The notes beneath the pieces are model-generated. The model had not been told where the DNA came from, did no database searches, and saw only the letters and a list, made by a program, of their open reading frames with translations. Below are positions 1 to 11,108 of a DNA stretch of 64,000 nt, one piece after another (the first letter of the stretch is position 1; each line of letters starts with the position of its first letter). Position numbers and translations under genes: made by a program. This stretch comes from Plectrocnemia conspersa (lineage: Eukaryota; Arthropoda; Insecta; Trichoptera; Polycentropodidae). The stretch covers positions 620,001 to 684,000 of the forward strand of contig VTFK01000191.1 in assembly GCA_009617715.1 (NCBI GenBank), read 5' to 3'.

Positions 1-1
1 G

Positions 2-154
2 ACTCGGCGCGCCAAAACGAGCGCCGAACGCGAAAAAATAACCGCGTCGACCGATTCGACCGGCGCCGCGACGCGCTCGCCGTCCGACGGTTTTCGATCG
101 GCGAGTGTGGCCGCAAGCGATAAAAGCGAGCATTCGAAGCTCAACTTGCTCTAG
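2..154 (+). CDS. Probable 3' end of a protein-coding gene (partial, unknown)
   Basis: The first 154 bases are CpG-rich, unlike the A+T-rich DNA that follows, and frame 2 is open from the window edge to a TAG at 152-154. The 50 residues are rich in Ser, Thr, Ala and charged residues and end in SKLNLL, which looks like a disordered C-terminal tail rather than a chance ORF. Frame 1 is also open, but only to 121, and is mostly Arg. No domain is visible and I do not recognise the protein. The start lies outside the window, and it is not clear whether this is the last exon. The alternative is a CpG-rich promoter or 5' UTR of a minus-strand gene. Confidence 0.45.
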   Translation, partial: TRRAKTSAEREKITASTDSTGAATRSPSDGFRSASVAASDKSEHSKLNLL

Positions 155-2700
155 GGGTTACTGTTTGCACGTTAACGTCGCTAACAACAAAAATACATAT
201 TTACGCCCTTTTCACGTTTTTGTTATTTCCTAATCTAAAATCCTACTCCTCCCCGTTCATTAAGCAGAAAAGTATCAAGCGGACTATGCGGTGGTATATT
301 TTGCGTAATAAGATATTCTCGTGTATTTTATACGTATTTATCATAATTTTTTGTCAAAAAATATATGCACTGACTGATTTATAAGAGATGTACTCTGATC
401 ATTTGACGTTTCTCTAATGTTGAATTATTAAATTAACTTTTTTTAACTTGTATGATGAAACGTTTTTGTTGAATATAATTTTATATTTTTTTCAATATAA
501 TTTAAATGATATTACAAATAATAAAAATTTTATTCTATACAAGCAATATATTTATTATATACGAGTATATCTTAGAAAAAATATTATATTTATTCTACTT
601 ATATTTTTATTATATGCTGGTATATGTATCACATATAGTGAAAAATAATTAAGGTTTTCTGTCCCTAAAAGTGGCTTCCTAATAAAATGTATTATCTTTA
701 AATAATATAATATAAACAATAAAAATTACATTTTCACATTAGACACATTAGATAGTATATTTTTTACAATAAATTATTTTAGTGTTTTTTTACAATAAAA
801 ATATTAAATCATTAGAAAAATAGATCTATTTTGATTATGTACTAAAAATTAATAAGAAAAAAATCGTTTTCCACGAAAAAATACGCGCTTAGGAAGCAGT
901 TAATATTATTTTTTATTATTTATCTAGCATTCGCAACAATATATTTAAAATTGCTGTTTTTCCATTTATTTATTATTATTAATATTATGTGAATATTATT
1001 TATACATATAAGAGATGTATAGTTGGAATCGCAGAGTCGTAAAAAATCAAACGACTTTGACTGATTTTTGTTATTTTCTCAAATCTTATTAAATGTGTTT
1101 ATATCGTTTTTATTTATTGTTTTTATTTCTAGTACGAAAATATTATTTAATAAGTATTATGTGTCTTTTATTATTATATTAATTTATTTGTGTTCGTGGC
1201 AATTTTTAATGTTGAATTATTTTTTAACTTCTAAATTGTAGTTTCTATTTTCTTATGCATATCACATAAATTTGTAAATATTTTACGAAAGTTATTCTAA
1301 ATATTGTCATTTATAATAATTTACCATAGGACTTTCAAGGATATTTTCAACACCAGGATCAACGATCAAGGCGGGATCTAAAATTTGTGTCTGATGCATA
1401 AGAGTCACTACACAATTATCTTCATTTTGTACAGAATCAATCAATATCCTTTTCGCACGTCAGATGCATTTTTTATCATAAATAACTAGTTCGACAATCT
1501 TAGGCATAATCCTAGGCATAATTTGAAAGGCAAATAAACGAAATGCTAATAATCTGTCGATTAATTGAGTTTCAATGTAAAATCAAATAGCTTTAACGTA
1601 CCGTGAAACTGTAGAAGCCGAAAAGAAAAGACAAAAAAAATTGCTGTGTTAAAGAAGTTTCGCCAAAATCTACAAAATCAAAATCTATTTACTTAAACTT
1701 ATCCCATTCGGTATAATACTTTGCATTTAGCAATTCTGTTCGAAAAGATATTTGATAATTCATTTATATTTAAATTATTCCTTTACATTATTGCTTTAAT
1801 TATTCCTTTAAATTATTGCTTAAAGAAATCGGTGTCTTCACTACCAATACAGGATGAAATGCTAACAGGTGTTTTTTTTTATTAATAATAAAGGTTTCGT
1901 CGAATTATTTGAGAACATAAGATTACAATTAATGCAATGCGATATTCCTTATGTATGATATTGGTATAGCCATATTTTATTAAAGCGGAATTATATCTTA
2001 AAATTAATAAAAAATAAATTTTAGCTGATAATAGTTTAGAAAAATAGAAAAAAAAATCATTGAATCTGAAAGGAATTCAATATTTATAAAGCTGTTAAAA
2101 TATCGCTGCTACATGAAATTCAATTATATCTTCAATAAATGATGCATGAAAGAAGTTTTTTTTAAATAAGAGCTTGAATCTGAATATGTTTTAATTCGCC
2201 ATCTCGTCGAAATGACAAAGCAAATCGATTTAAATATTAATGGTAATGAGTAACCAACTTGTTTGAGGTATACGAAAAAAATAAAATTAAATAATTGAGA
2301 AAAAGTTCAGTAAACAATATTATTTGTAATCGAGCAAATAGAACATTCTTAATACGGTAGCTAAGGCTCAAGACGGGTTAGATGAGCAAGATTCGGACAC
2401 TAACATATTTATCAAAACGTTACGTAGTGCATATTTATTAAAACGTTACGTAGATGCATAGCAGAATTACATTTTTTTTATTATATATCATAATATTAAA
2501 GTGACAAGACGTCATCCTTGTTCTTCTCTAAATTTTTGCCATCTTAAAAAAAAATATTCGAAAAATATTTTATTTTTAGTGTCCACTTTTGATATTTTCA
2601 AAATTTGGTATACTTAATATTATGTGTATTGAATGTTTTTTTATTTTTATTTTGAGTTTATTATTATAAATTAAAATATATATATAAATAGGTTTTAAAT
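155..2700. other. A+T-rich intergenic DNA / possible 3' UTR
   Basis: Very A+T-rich sequence with many poly-A and poly-T runs. The first AATAAA is at 681-686 and another at 718-723, either of which could end a transcript from the partial gene at the left edge. The 66-codon ORF at 448-648 is almost all Ile, Leu, Tyr, Lys and Asn, as expected of A+T-rich noise. A direct repeat of about 19 bases (AAAACGTTACGTAG core) occurs near 2415 and 2440. I see no gene or recognisable transposon. Confidence 0.5.
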
Positions 2701-2709
2701 AAATTTGCC

Positions 2710-2827
2710 TATTGACGGAGCTAATATATTCGCGCATTTTCTATTGACACTCCGAAAATGAGCTTCACTCGGTAGCATTGCGGCGTCTGACAGCTGCAAT
2801 GTTTTGTTTCGGTCGGGCCGGCCAACG
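2710..2827 (+). promoter_or_regulatory. Proximal promoter / 5' UTR of B9D1
   Basis: G+C and CpG content rise sharply from about 2715 and stay high to the end of B9D1 exon 1 (3062), flanked on both sides by A+T-rich DNA. No clear TATA box is present, which fits a housekeeping-type dispersed promoter. The B9D1 ATG at 2828 lies in CCAACGATGG, with G at +4. An upstream ATG at 2799 is in another frame. Confidence 0.45.
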
Positions 2828-5800
2828 ATGGACGTTCCGGACGAAAGCGAGTTTGTAGCTTCGTTCTCAGGAACTGTATTGGAGGCTCACAATTTGGGGG
2901 GCGAAGCTCAGCTGCGTTACTCTTGCGTGGCCGGAGAGACCTGGGACAAGTTGGCGGGGCGTTCGCGCGCCATATCACATGTTGCGCATTCCGAGGGGCG
3001 ACGCCCCCTCGCATTCGACCTACCGGTGGACATAACCTATAAGAGCAGCACGGTCTATGGATGTCAGTTGTTTTTCATTTTAGGGTTGCCATCTACATAT
3101 GTAATCTAGGGTTACCATCCGAAAATTTTGGCTTAATTCAAAGCCCTACAAGCCTTCCAAAGTTTTTTTAAACTGTTCATATATACTGAAAAAAGGTTAT
3201 TTTTAGATTTCAAAAGAGTGTTACTAACATAACTATATTCAATATATCAGAATCTTTTCAGAATTAGTTGAACTCTGAACGTTTCTGGTTTTAGTACTGA
3301 GTTAGCGTGACTGTCAACCAGTGAGACACTTGACAATTTAATTTATATTAGGTGTTCTCATGGGCGACGTTTTAATTGAAGAGTTCCCGATAATTTATGA
3401 TTTAGAATCAGAAATGTCATTTCAGCTTTTTTAATATTTCTGTTTCATTAGGATTCATAGTATTTAATTAAATGATTATTTTTTTCTAGCCAAATTCAAT
3501 TGCCCTCCGCAAATGACGTCTGCGTTACATAGCCCTTTTATATTATTGAAGTTTTAGCTAATGGTGAACGGGTTTATTTGGTTAATTTGCTCTAAGAAAG
3601 TTCACGCCTTCATATGGACAGGAAAAAACTGCACCTGTTCGACTATATGAATATTTATGGAGTACTTCAAATAAGTTTTATCTGCTGCTCAGATATGCAA
3701 CAATCCTTAATCTTGCGCTTGAATGAGGATAGTGGTCATTGTTTCATAGGAATCTTGACAATGAAATTACGCTAGGTGATCTATAAAATTATATTGTTTG
3801 AAAGGAAGCTGTCCTGCACGTCTGGTGAATTGCGTATAAAAGTCTGTTTCCATTTTCGAAAGTCTGGCGATTTCTATTTCCGGTTTCTAAATGTTAAACA
3901 ATATCTTTGTGATTCATTTTAGGGTGATTAATAAAACGCTAATGTGTAAGATCTCCTAAAAACGTTTTAAATTGCTAAATTGAAAAAAATGTCAATTTTT
4001 TATTTAATCTGTTTAAAATACAGCTTCTTCTCTATTCAAATCATTATTAAAACTCATCCACTGATAAACATATAATTCTTCAAAAGGTTCGAGTTATTGT
4101 ATTATATTATAAAAATAAATTAAATCAACATTTTGAAATTATTTCATAATTTGGTATTGTATTGGAGATTGATTATCTCCTTACAAAATTCTTCAGGTAA
4201 TTTTTCATTACCAAGTTGAGAAGCAAATATCAAAATAATTTTTTTTCTGCTGTAAATCGTTAATTCCTAGAAGACATTATTGGTTTTCTCATTGTAGTTC
4301 TATTACATCGGGCATAAGTGTTAATAAAACTATATTTGAAGGCACTTTTTTAATACTCATAAATAAAAATATTATAATATACTGCAATGAAAAAGGTTAT
4401 AATTTCTTTACATTTTTATCTGAAACAGATAAAAACGAAGCATTCTTTAAAACATTACAGGCTGCTGATGCACTTATGCGTCATCAGTACAACTGTCGTT
4501 AAGAGCCGTTGACTCACATTTGCGTCATTTGTTTATAACACATTAGCGACGTTTATATCAGAAAATTTTATATAGTGAGTATAGAATACAATAAATATTA
4601 TATGTATGTATTTATTTGCATTTGCTTCTTATATTAATCATTCAAATTTCTGTCTGTCGAACATGTCGTAGTTTTATTAAATTATTAGAGAATTGAATGA
4701 CATGATAAGATATATCTCGATCATGAAACTGTCAAAAATAGATATAAATAAGAAATATAAAAAAAATAATATATTTCCATAATATATTTATTGACTTTTT
4801 TTGCGTACATCGCAAAAAAACGGTAATTTAAACGTTATAGCAATTTTACGAGGGAGTTAATAAAAAATGGCAGCCATTCATGCATAAAACTTTGTGATTT
4901 CAGCGGCCTGTATTAATTGTTAATTTAGCAAAAAATTGTTGAATGATATTTTGAATGGCCTGATTGCGATTTTTTTCTTTTGCATGTCAAGACTTTTTCT
5001 GTTTTACAGAATTTGTTTATTTTGTTTCCAAATTTGTGGATTTTGAGCAAATATATTTTATTTTGTAAATATGAACTATTCGTGAGTATAAAGATAGCTG
5101 CTATCTTTATACTCACGTCTTTGTACTAAAGATAATAGTAATGAATAGCTTTTATACTGAAATTTATTTATTTACTCAATTATAGTGTTTTGGTTATTTG
5201 AAGCGAAGAAAATTCTTAATCTGGATAAACCATTTATTAGCTGCGATTAATTACTACTTTATTTTTTTTGAATACAATTAGTTAAATAGACAATTATATA
5301 CTGAGGAAAATTAAAAAATATTAAGAGAAAAATTTATAATATTGGTATTGAATTGAGTCAAATTTATTTATATCGGTTTTTACTGCTGATTTTAATTTAA
5401 AAAATATAAAAAAGTACGTTTATAAAGCTTGCATTATTTATTTTAACTATTTTATTGTAAAGGTATATGTTTAAAGGAATATTTAAAAAGTGAGGCTTCA
5501 TACAATTTTTAATGTTTTGGTTATTGTTTTTGTCTAATGCCTCTTATGTTGCAATGTATGGTTTACAATTAATAAATAAATTTATTATATGTTGCCATTT
5601 ATTAAAAAAACAGATGTCTTTTTACAAACAAACGTCTCATGTTACAGCAGTAAATTTTGCAATAATATTTTTTTTACAAAAACAGTATTGCTATTTTTGA
5701 CACATTGGATAAGTGTTTTTATTAATTTTTTGGAATCCTCTAATTGCAGAAAAAAATGTAATGAATTTAGTTGAATTTATCAATTACTTTAAAACAATTC

Positions 5801-6299
5801 AAATTTCCTTTAACTATCAAGTATGAATAGAATACTTTTTTTAACCATGTGCGTTTTGATTTCAGGGCCTCAAATCGTCATTTCAATGTATGGATTCAAC
5901 TCTTGGGGAGCTGAAGTACTTCTCGGTTACGGCAGAGCACATTTTCCTACAACGCATGGCGAACGTCATATACGGATTCCGTTATTTTCACCGAGACCTG
6001 TGACACTACTTGCATCTTTCATGTCATGGCTCACAGGGAAGAACCCGGAATTGTTGGATCCAAATTCGCTCGCTGAAGGGAATGATACATATTGTTTGTA
6101 AAACTTTTTATTCTACATATATTTTTAAATAATAATAATTAATAATTTTTTATATATTTTTATATATATATTTTCAGTACTTAGGACCATATCGTGCGGT
6201 CATGTAGATGTAACAATTAGTTTGATAACGAAAAGTTTTCAAGAAATGAATTACGATAATACACCAGGAAGTCAACATGCCGTAATACAGACATTTTAA
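2828..6299 (+). CDS. B9D1: B9 domain-containing protein 1 (ciliary transition zone), three exons
   Basis: Exons 2828-3062, 5866-6093 and 6178-6299 join to 585 nt, giving 194 residues (vertebrate B9D1 is about 200). The product is B9D1, a B9-domain (C2-like) protein. In the known family it acts with MKS1, B9D2 and tectonics in the MKS module of the ciliary transition zone; in insects this concerns ciliated sensory neurons and sperm. The B9 domain fills almost the whole protein: exon 1 holds LPVDITYKSSTVYG, exon 2 opens with WPQIVISMYG and holds VLLGYGRAHFP and FMSWLTGKNPE, exon 3 holds SCGHVDVTI. Exon 1 ends GGAT|GTCAGT and exon 2 follows TTGATTTCAG, splitting the Trp codon at the family's WPQIV. 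Exon 2 to 3 is less certain: donor GTTTGT at 6094 with acceptor 6177 reads TYLLRTIS, while donor GTAAAA at 6098 with the TTAG ending at 6184 also keeps frame. Stop TAA at 6297. No disabling lesion is seen. Confidence 0.92.
3418..3510 (+). repeat. Fragment of dispersed repeat family A
   Basis: This stretch (TTTAATATTTCTGTTTCATTAGG followed by ATTCATAGTATTTAATTAAATGA) closely resembles 10990-11058 and more weakly 10440-10505 and 60025-60100. In those places it adjoins the AATCCACGTCAAAAGC repeat block. Here only the A+T-rich shoulder is left, inside B9D1 intron 1. Confidence 0.5.
5081..5117. repeat. Perfect inverted repeat (18-bp arms, 1-base centre)
   Basis: CGTGAGTATAAAGATAGC at 5081-5098 is followed after one base by its exact reverse complement at 5100-5117. 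Pairing does not continue outside the arms, so the stem is too short for an ordinary microRNA precursor. It lies in B9D1 intron 1. Confidence 0.85.
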
Positions 6300-6377
6300 T
6301 TTTTATATTCGTCAATTATATAGAGATAATTATAATCTAGTCATTTTTAATGTCCGTCCAATAAATTTAATTTAAAA

Positions 6378-6383
6378 AATAAA
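6378..6383 (+). terminator. Poly(A) signal candidate for B9D1
   Basis: AATAAA lies 79 bases after the B9D1 stop codon, with two overlapping further copies at about 6397-6406. These are the first canonical hexamers downstream of the gene. Confidence 0.5.
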
Positions 6384-7791
6384 TGTTTTGCTTAAGAAAT
6401 AAATAAACTTACATTTTTTATTTATGTCTTCTTAATTATATTTATCAAAACTATGTATTGTATATTATATAAAACTCAGATTCGAACCAGAAATTGTTTC
6501 ATACAATCTTAGGTGATTGTTAAACAGTTTTCTTTTAAATTTCCATTCATCTGTGCTAATTTCCTAGAACCTAAATAGCTCTGCCATATGATCAATAATT
6601 AGCATTGCATATTTATTAATCAAGTATTAAAGGTCATACTCGAATATCTCTACAAGCTAATTATTATTACATTTATGTATTATATAATACCTTGATATTA
6701 TATTTAATTAATACAATTCATTATAAGCGTGTAAATACATAGGTAATGTTTTAATACCTTCTTTCATTCTGGTGTTGTACTTGCATATTATAATAGTATC
6801 TTTTAATATATGCTCCTATCTATCATCAAAATTATTTACCTAAATTACAATGTTAAGTGTTTTTTAAATTTAATACGTTATACTTTAATTTCAACTTTTT
6901 AACGATACTAATAAGTTTTTTTATAATTTAGTGTAAATCTTCCATTGTAAAATGACAGGCAATAGCCCAATGTATTACAACGGGGTAAACACAATCAACA
7001 TCTACAACCAGTCTGAATGCAGTCTGTAAACTAGTGACATATTTTATTAATTATAAACTATTTACAGCTTACAATCAATAGATGTCACTGCTAATTCATC
7101 CGTGAGATTAGAAAAACATAGGAAAACAAAATCTGTGATCATTGATTGGAATTATAATTATGTAATAATCATAGATATTAGTCACTGACCACTTGTCTAT
7201 CGTGTTGCCTTAATGAATTCATTATACCATATATATTATCACTCACTCAATAAATATGCTTATTAAAATTTATGTTTTATATTTTATAAGCAATTTTTTT
7301 ATCCACTCTGAGACTAACTGACATACTCATCAATTTGTACAAAATAATTTTGCTTATCGAATCAAATGTAATTATGACTATCAATTCCATTAGTAGATTC
7401 AGAGACATGTTTCACATTTGATGTTAATCTGAATCATTCAATCTACTAAAACAAGATATGAAAACAAGGCAGTTTATATTGATTTTTTTCTCCCATAAAG
7501 CCATTAGTAAATAAATAATATTAAATAAAATACACGTAATATTATCAACATTGTCATTGAAACTGTTTCTGTTAATCTCTAAAAATAAATAGTTCTAGGT
7601 CATTGTGTTATTTTAAATATATTTAAGGTTGTCTTTGTTTATGAATTTACATTGACCACCTGTACAATGTTAAATTTTTAGTCATTAATTAAATATCACC
7701 AATGTTTATATACAGTACGTCGATAAGGTAAAATTCGCACTACTAACACTTGATGAATGTTTCATTTTGATTAATACGTATTGTATTTCAG
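6384..7791. other. Intergenic DNA downstream of B9D1
   Basis: A+T-rich sequence with no ORF of note and no repeat I can recognise. Confidence 0.5.
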
Positions 7792-7858
7792 TCACGTTTT
7801 CCGATTTCATATCAGCTGTATATATCGAAGACTACAATACATGCTCGTGCATTATCAG
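7792..7858 (+). other. Candidate orphan exon (67 nt) with strong splice sites
   Basis: The sequence ATTGTATTTCAG ends at 7791 and a consensus donor CAG|GTGAGT begins at 7859. Between them are 67 bases of higher G+C content, and all three forward frames are free of stops. It lies on the same strand as B9D1 and trehalase, after the B9D1 stop and 3.9 kb before the trehalase promoter. It could be an alternative noncoding trehalase exon, or an exon of an unrecognised transcript. TTCAGTC at 7787-7793 could also be an initiator, but I see no matching TATA or DPE. Isolated good splice sites do occur by chance. Confidence 0.3.
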
Positions 7859-9000
7859 GTGAGTGCATTTTCAGTTAGTTTATATATTCATAAACATAAT
7901 CATGTGGAAAACACAAGTTATTTTTTTATTAAAATTAGAGATAAGGCAAACATGTGATTCTATTGATAACGATTAAGTACTTATTGATTATTTTTTGCAT
8001 TTAGAACTCGTATTAGAGGTTAACCTATATATAAAAACAATGGTTACTTTGTTTTAAAATAATTTACAACATGTCAACATTTAATGTTTACTTTTGTTGC
8101 ATTATCAATTCCTTTTAAACTGACTGACATTATCTGTCTATTATGCAAAACGGTTTTGAGCAATAGTTAAAATGATGATAACTGTTGGTTAACCTTCTTG
8201 TAATTGTATATAATACTTGCAAAGCATATTTTTTGTTATTATATTAAAAGCATTTATGCAACTAGTTTTAGTTTAGTTGTGTGGTGATTTAGTAAAAGTG
8301 AGTATTTATATATGTTTGTAAATTTTTAAAAAAGCACTCTATTATATAATATATGTATGTACCTTTACCAGATTCGGACAGCCGTCGTTCAGTAGTTGTA
8401 TAAATCTCAGGAGTTTCGACCCATTACAAAATACACCCCTTACTTAGTTAGACTTCACTTCTATATACTGTCGTGAAATGACCAATGAAACATGTTTTGT
8501 AATATTTTTCTGTTCAAGTTCAAGATCATTCAAAAAACATTTTCTTTCTGAGGCTGCTTTTATAATACCAGCGTGGATTAGATGTATGTGTTTATACGTT
8601 ACAGCAATAAGCCTCTACTGTCTGTATGTCCGCAATAATTTTTAAAATGGAATAGAGTGGACGTGCTTAAAAAATGTTATAAAATATGGTTATGGTTGCA
8701 GCGTCATGCTAGACCTTTAGCTGCCACAGACAATACTGTTTTTACGCCCTAGTATTTAAAGTTATTTCCTATTTTAATGTGGATACTGTAGTAGTTTAAT
8801 ATGTATGACAAAGTAACCATTTTGACGTTATAAACTACTTTTTATTTTACTTTTACAGTTATATATAGCAAAAGTTTTTATTAATGGCAAAATAACGTCG
8901 TTTTTCGATTTAATCAACTTTAATTCTAAATTCCAAAACACTGATGACTTAAGTTAAAACTGAGAAATTATTTTCGTGTTTAAAGGAGACTATTCCCACT

Positions 9001-9120
9001 ATTTTAATTTGGGAGTGGAAGGTCCTTGAGTCCACGCCTTCCTCCCGCGGTCCCATAAGGCTCAAATTAATTTGGGAGTCACAAGCGGGTGCCTGCTCTG
9101 CCTGTGCGCAATGTTGGCGT
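9001..9120. other. G+C-rich island with short internal repeats
   Basis: A compact G+C-rich stretch in A+T-rich DNA. TTAATTTGGGAGT occurs twice, at 9004-9016 and 9067-9079. Between the copies GGGAGTGGAAGG can pair with CCTTCCTCCC. No coding frame is visible. It could be a transposon fragment or a structured noncoding element. Confidence 0.3.
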
Positions 9121-9331
9121 TAAATGGTTGCCTTCTTACGAGCGAGTAACGCGAGTTTATGATCGCGAATGTGTCAGTGTAATACAATGTGCATTTTTAT
9201 ACAATTTAATTTAAATTTATGAATAAATTAAGCGTTCCATGTTGTCGCCAAGCGAAGATATATGAGACAGTTGGTATTTACTATAAATAAAAATATTACA
9301 GGAAAATAAATAACACGGAATATTGTCGCTT

Positions 9332-9376
9332 AACATAACTGTTAATTTATAACTTCGATAAATTAACAGTTATGTT
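9332..9376. repeat. Perfect inverted repeat (19-bp arms, 7-base loop)
   Basis: AACATAACTGTTAATTTAT at 9332-9350 is exactly complementary to 9358-9376 across a loop of AACTTCG. The stem does not extend further. It resembles the hairpins at 5081-5117 and 42402-42445. Confidence 0.85.
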
Positions 9377-10025
9377 CAAAGTCTCCGTTGATTTTTTAAT
9401 GGTGAATATATTATTAAATTTAATATAATATGTAACTCGTCGACAAAATAAAATACGCCCACAGAGTTACATTGGCAAGTTTTGCAATGTGTACTTAAAC
9501 AAACAAGAGTGAAATGGCATAATAAAAGTTTCAAAACTTTAAATTTTCAATTTGGCGGTCTCCGAGGAGCGGAATGCTAGTGTTGTTATTTTATTCATAT
9601 ACCTAAATATTTATGTTTATGTATTCTACGTATTTATGACCTTATGTCTAATAAAGAGAAGTATTTATGATAATATTTATCTTATTCAAAAATGTGTTCC
9701 GGGAAGGTGATTTTAAAAATAGTATTATTTGAGAGAGATATATTTATTAGCAAACTCAATTTAACTGGATATTTAATACTGTTTAACAATTTAATAGGAA
9801 AAAGTAATGATACTTAATTAATTGAAGTTATTTGTATCGAGTTATAATTTCATGGTTGTTAAAGACCGACCGAAACTATTAATACATTTTTCATTATCGA
9901 CATAAGCGAAACGGATTCGAATTCTGTGCTTTTCTTTCCAAATACAAAATAATTTATATGTATACATGTATGTATGTATATATAAATTAACCTAAGTACA
10001 GATAGAATATTAATAAAATACGTCC

Positions 10026-10436
10026 AGCATAAGCTGCTTGCCACTTTGCGTTCTGTACGATACGTTAGCTCGTAGTGTCTTCAAATATGAATCCATTGTC
10101 TGGAATCACAACGAAGCGCAGTACTCACATGTTTTAGAGATATCTCTACAAGAGCATGTACGGATGTTATCCGAATTTATATTCTAATGCAATTTTTCTA
10201 AGAGCGTTAGGATACAATTCATTGTTTTATTGATGTAGCATGCTCTTAATGACGCATTTTAAAAAGACGCCAAGGGGTGTGTAAATAATCCGGTGGCGCT
10301 CGACGATTTTCTGTTGCGGTTGTTATAGAGGTGAGATTGCGTCTTTTATTCTTGCCTATAGTGGCCACGACTTTAGTATTCGATAACGCTCTACTTACAA
10401 GGACGTCATATCAGCTTTTTTGGAATTGGACAGTCA
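10026..10436 (+). mobile_element. Non-LTR retrotransposon relic (Jockey/CR1-like), copy 1
   Basis: From 10044 the + strand reads LCVLYDTLARSVFKYESIVW, the conserved segment after the reverse transcriptase core in Jockey/CR1-type LINEs (LY..LVRS.LEY.S.VW in the family). It stays open for about 48 codons to a stop near 10188, and further homology continues to about 10436 with stops. The same stretch recurs at 31321-31760 and 47500-47830, so this is a multicopy family. The copy is dead. Its 3' end appears broken by a family A insertion, and its tail resumes at about 11120. Confidence 0.75.
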
Positions 10437-11108
10437 GTGATCGTAATTTTAATATTTTGATTTCATTAGGATATATAGTATTTTTCATTAAATTTTTCTG
10501 TCAAATTTGAGATTCTTTGAAAAGAGAAAATTTGAATTTAGAATCCACGTCAAAAGCAATAAAATCGTGCCGTCGCCATCGCAGTGGAAAAGTTCAGTTA
10601 TCTAGCGTTCATAATAAGACTTTTCATAACAATATTAAGACTTACAGTAAACGAGAATCGAATGAAGCACAACTAAACCAAATTTTAACCAATAGGAGAG
10701 CGCAAAAAAGAATTAACCCTTCTCAGAAGTCAAAAATCCTCGTCAAAAGTAATAAAATCGTGCCGTCGCCGTCACAGTGGGAACGCTCGTTACTGAGTAA
10801 TTGTTTTTGCGCTCTTCTATTGACCAAAATTCGATTTGAATACACTTGCTGGCTGATATGATTTCACTAAAATGACATATTAAAAAAACTATTTTCGGTG
10901 ATAGATTCGAGACTATTTTAGATTTTTATTAGGGATAACCAGAGAATTTTTTCATATTTTTCTAGGAGGGGGGGGACAAATTGGCAAGTTATTGGTATTT
11001 TTTTAATATTTCGATTTCATTATGATTCATAGTATTTAATTAAATGACATGCATTTTTCTGGCCAAATACGAGGAGGGGGGGGGGAGGTAAATGCTCCCA
11101 CCTGCCCC
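10437..11108 (+). repeat. Dispersed repeat family A, copy inserted in LINE copy 1
   Basis: A block with internal tandem structure: AATCCACGTCAAAAGCAATA followed by AAATCGTGCCGTCGCC occurs near 10540, and a near copy near 10735, about 195 bases apart. Between them is the conserved AATAGGAGAGCGCAAAA segment. Downstream come TGATATGATTTCACT and GGTGATAGATTCGAGAC, shared with 27295-27345 and the complement of 30570-30640. The ORF at 10517-10861 is only this repeat. G-runs of 8 (10968-10975) and 10 (11076-11085) lie in its right part. I do not know the class; it may be a satellite-carrying nonautonomous element. Confidence 0.65.

Larger units (their letters stand above)
3063..5865 (+). other. B9D1 intron 1
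   Basis: A 2.8-kb A+T-rich intron between exons 1 and 2, bounded by GTCAGT and TTTTGATTTCAG. It contains a fragment of a dispersed repeat near 3418-3510 and a near-perfect palindrome at 5081-5117, listed separately. The small ORFs in it (4925-5116, 5512-5774) are A+T-rich noise. Confidence 0.8.

Noticed and set aside
2721..3014. 97-codon minus-strand ORF
   Set aside because: It is the antisense shadow of B9D1 exon 1, Arg/Pro-rich because of local G+C, with no domain.
5081..5117. microRNA precursor
   Set aside because: The stem is only 18 bp with a one-base centre and does not extend outward; pre-miRNAs need longer imperfect stems. The same applies to 9332-9376 and 42402-42445.
8242..8303. 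TATTAAAAG plus AAA|GTGAGT as another first exon
   Set aside because: No proper initiator or DPE at the right spacing; the exon would be about 25 bases. Far weaker than the promoter at 11711.
10517..10861. 114-codon + strand ORF
   Set aside because: Lies wholly in repeat family A; its repeated SKAIKSCRRHRSGK/SNKIVPSPSQWERS phrases mirror the DNA repeat, not a protein.
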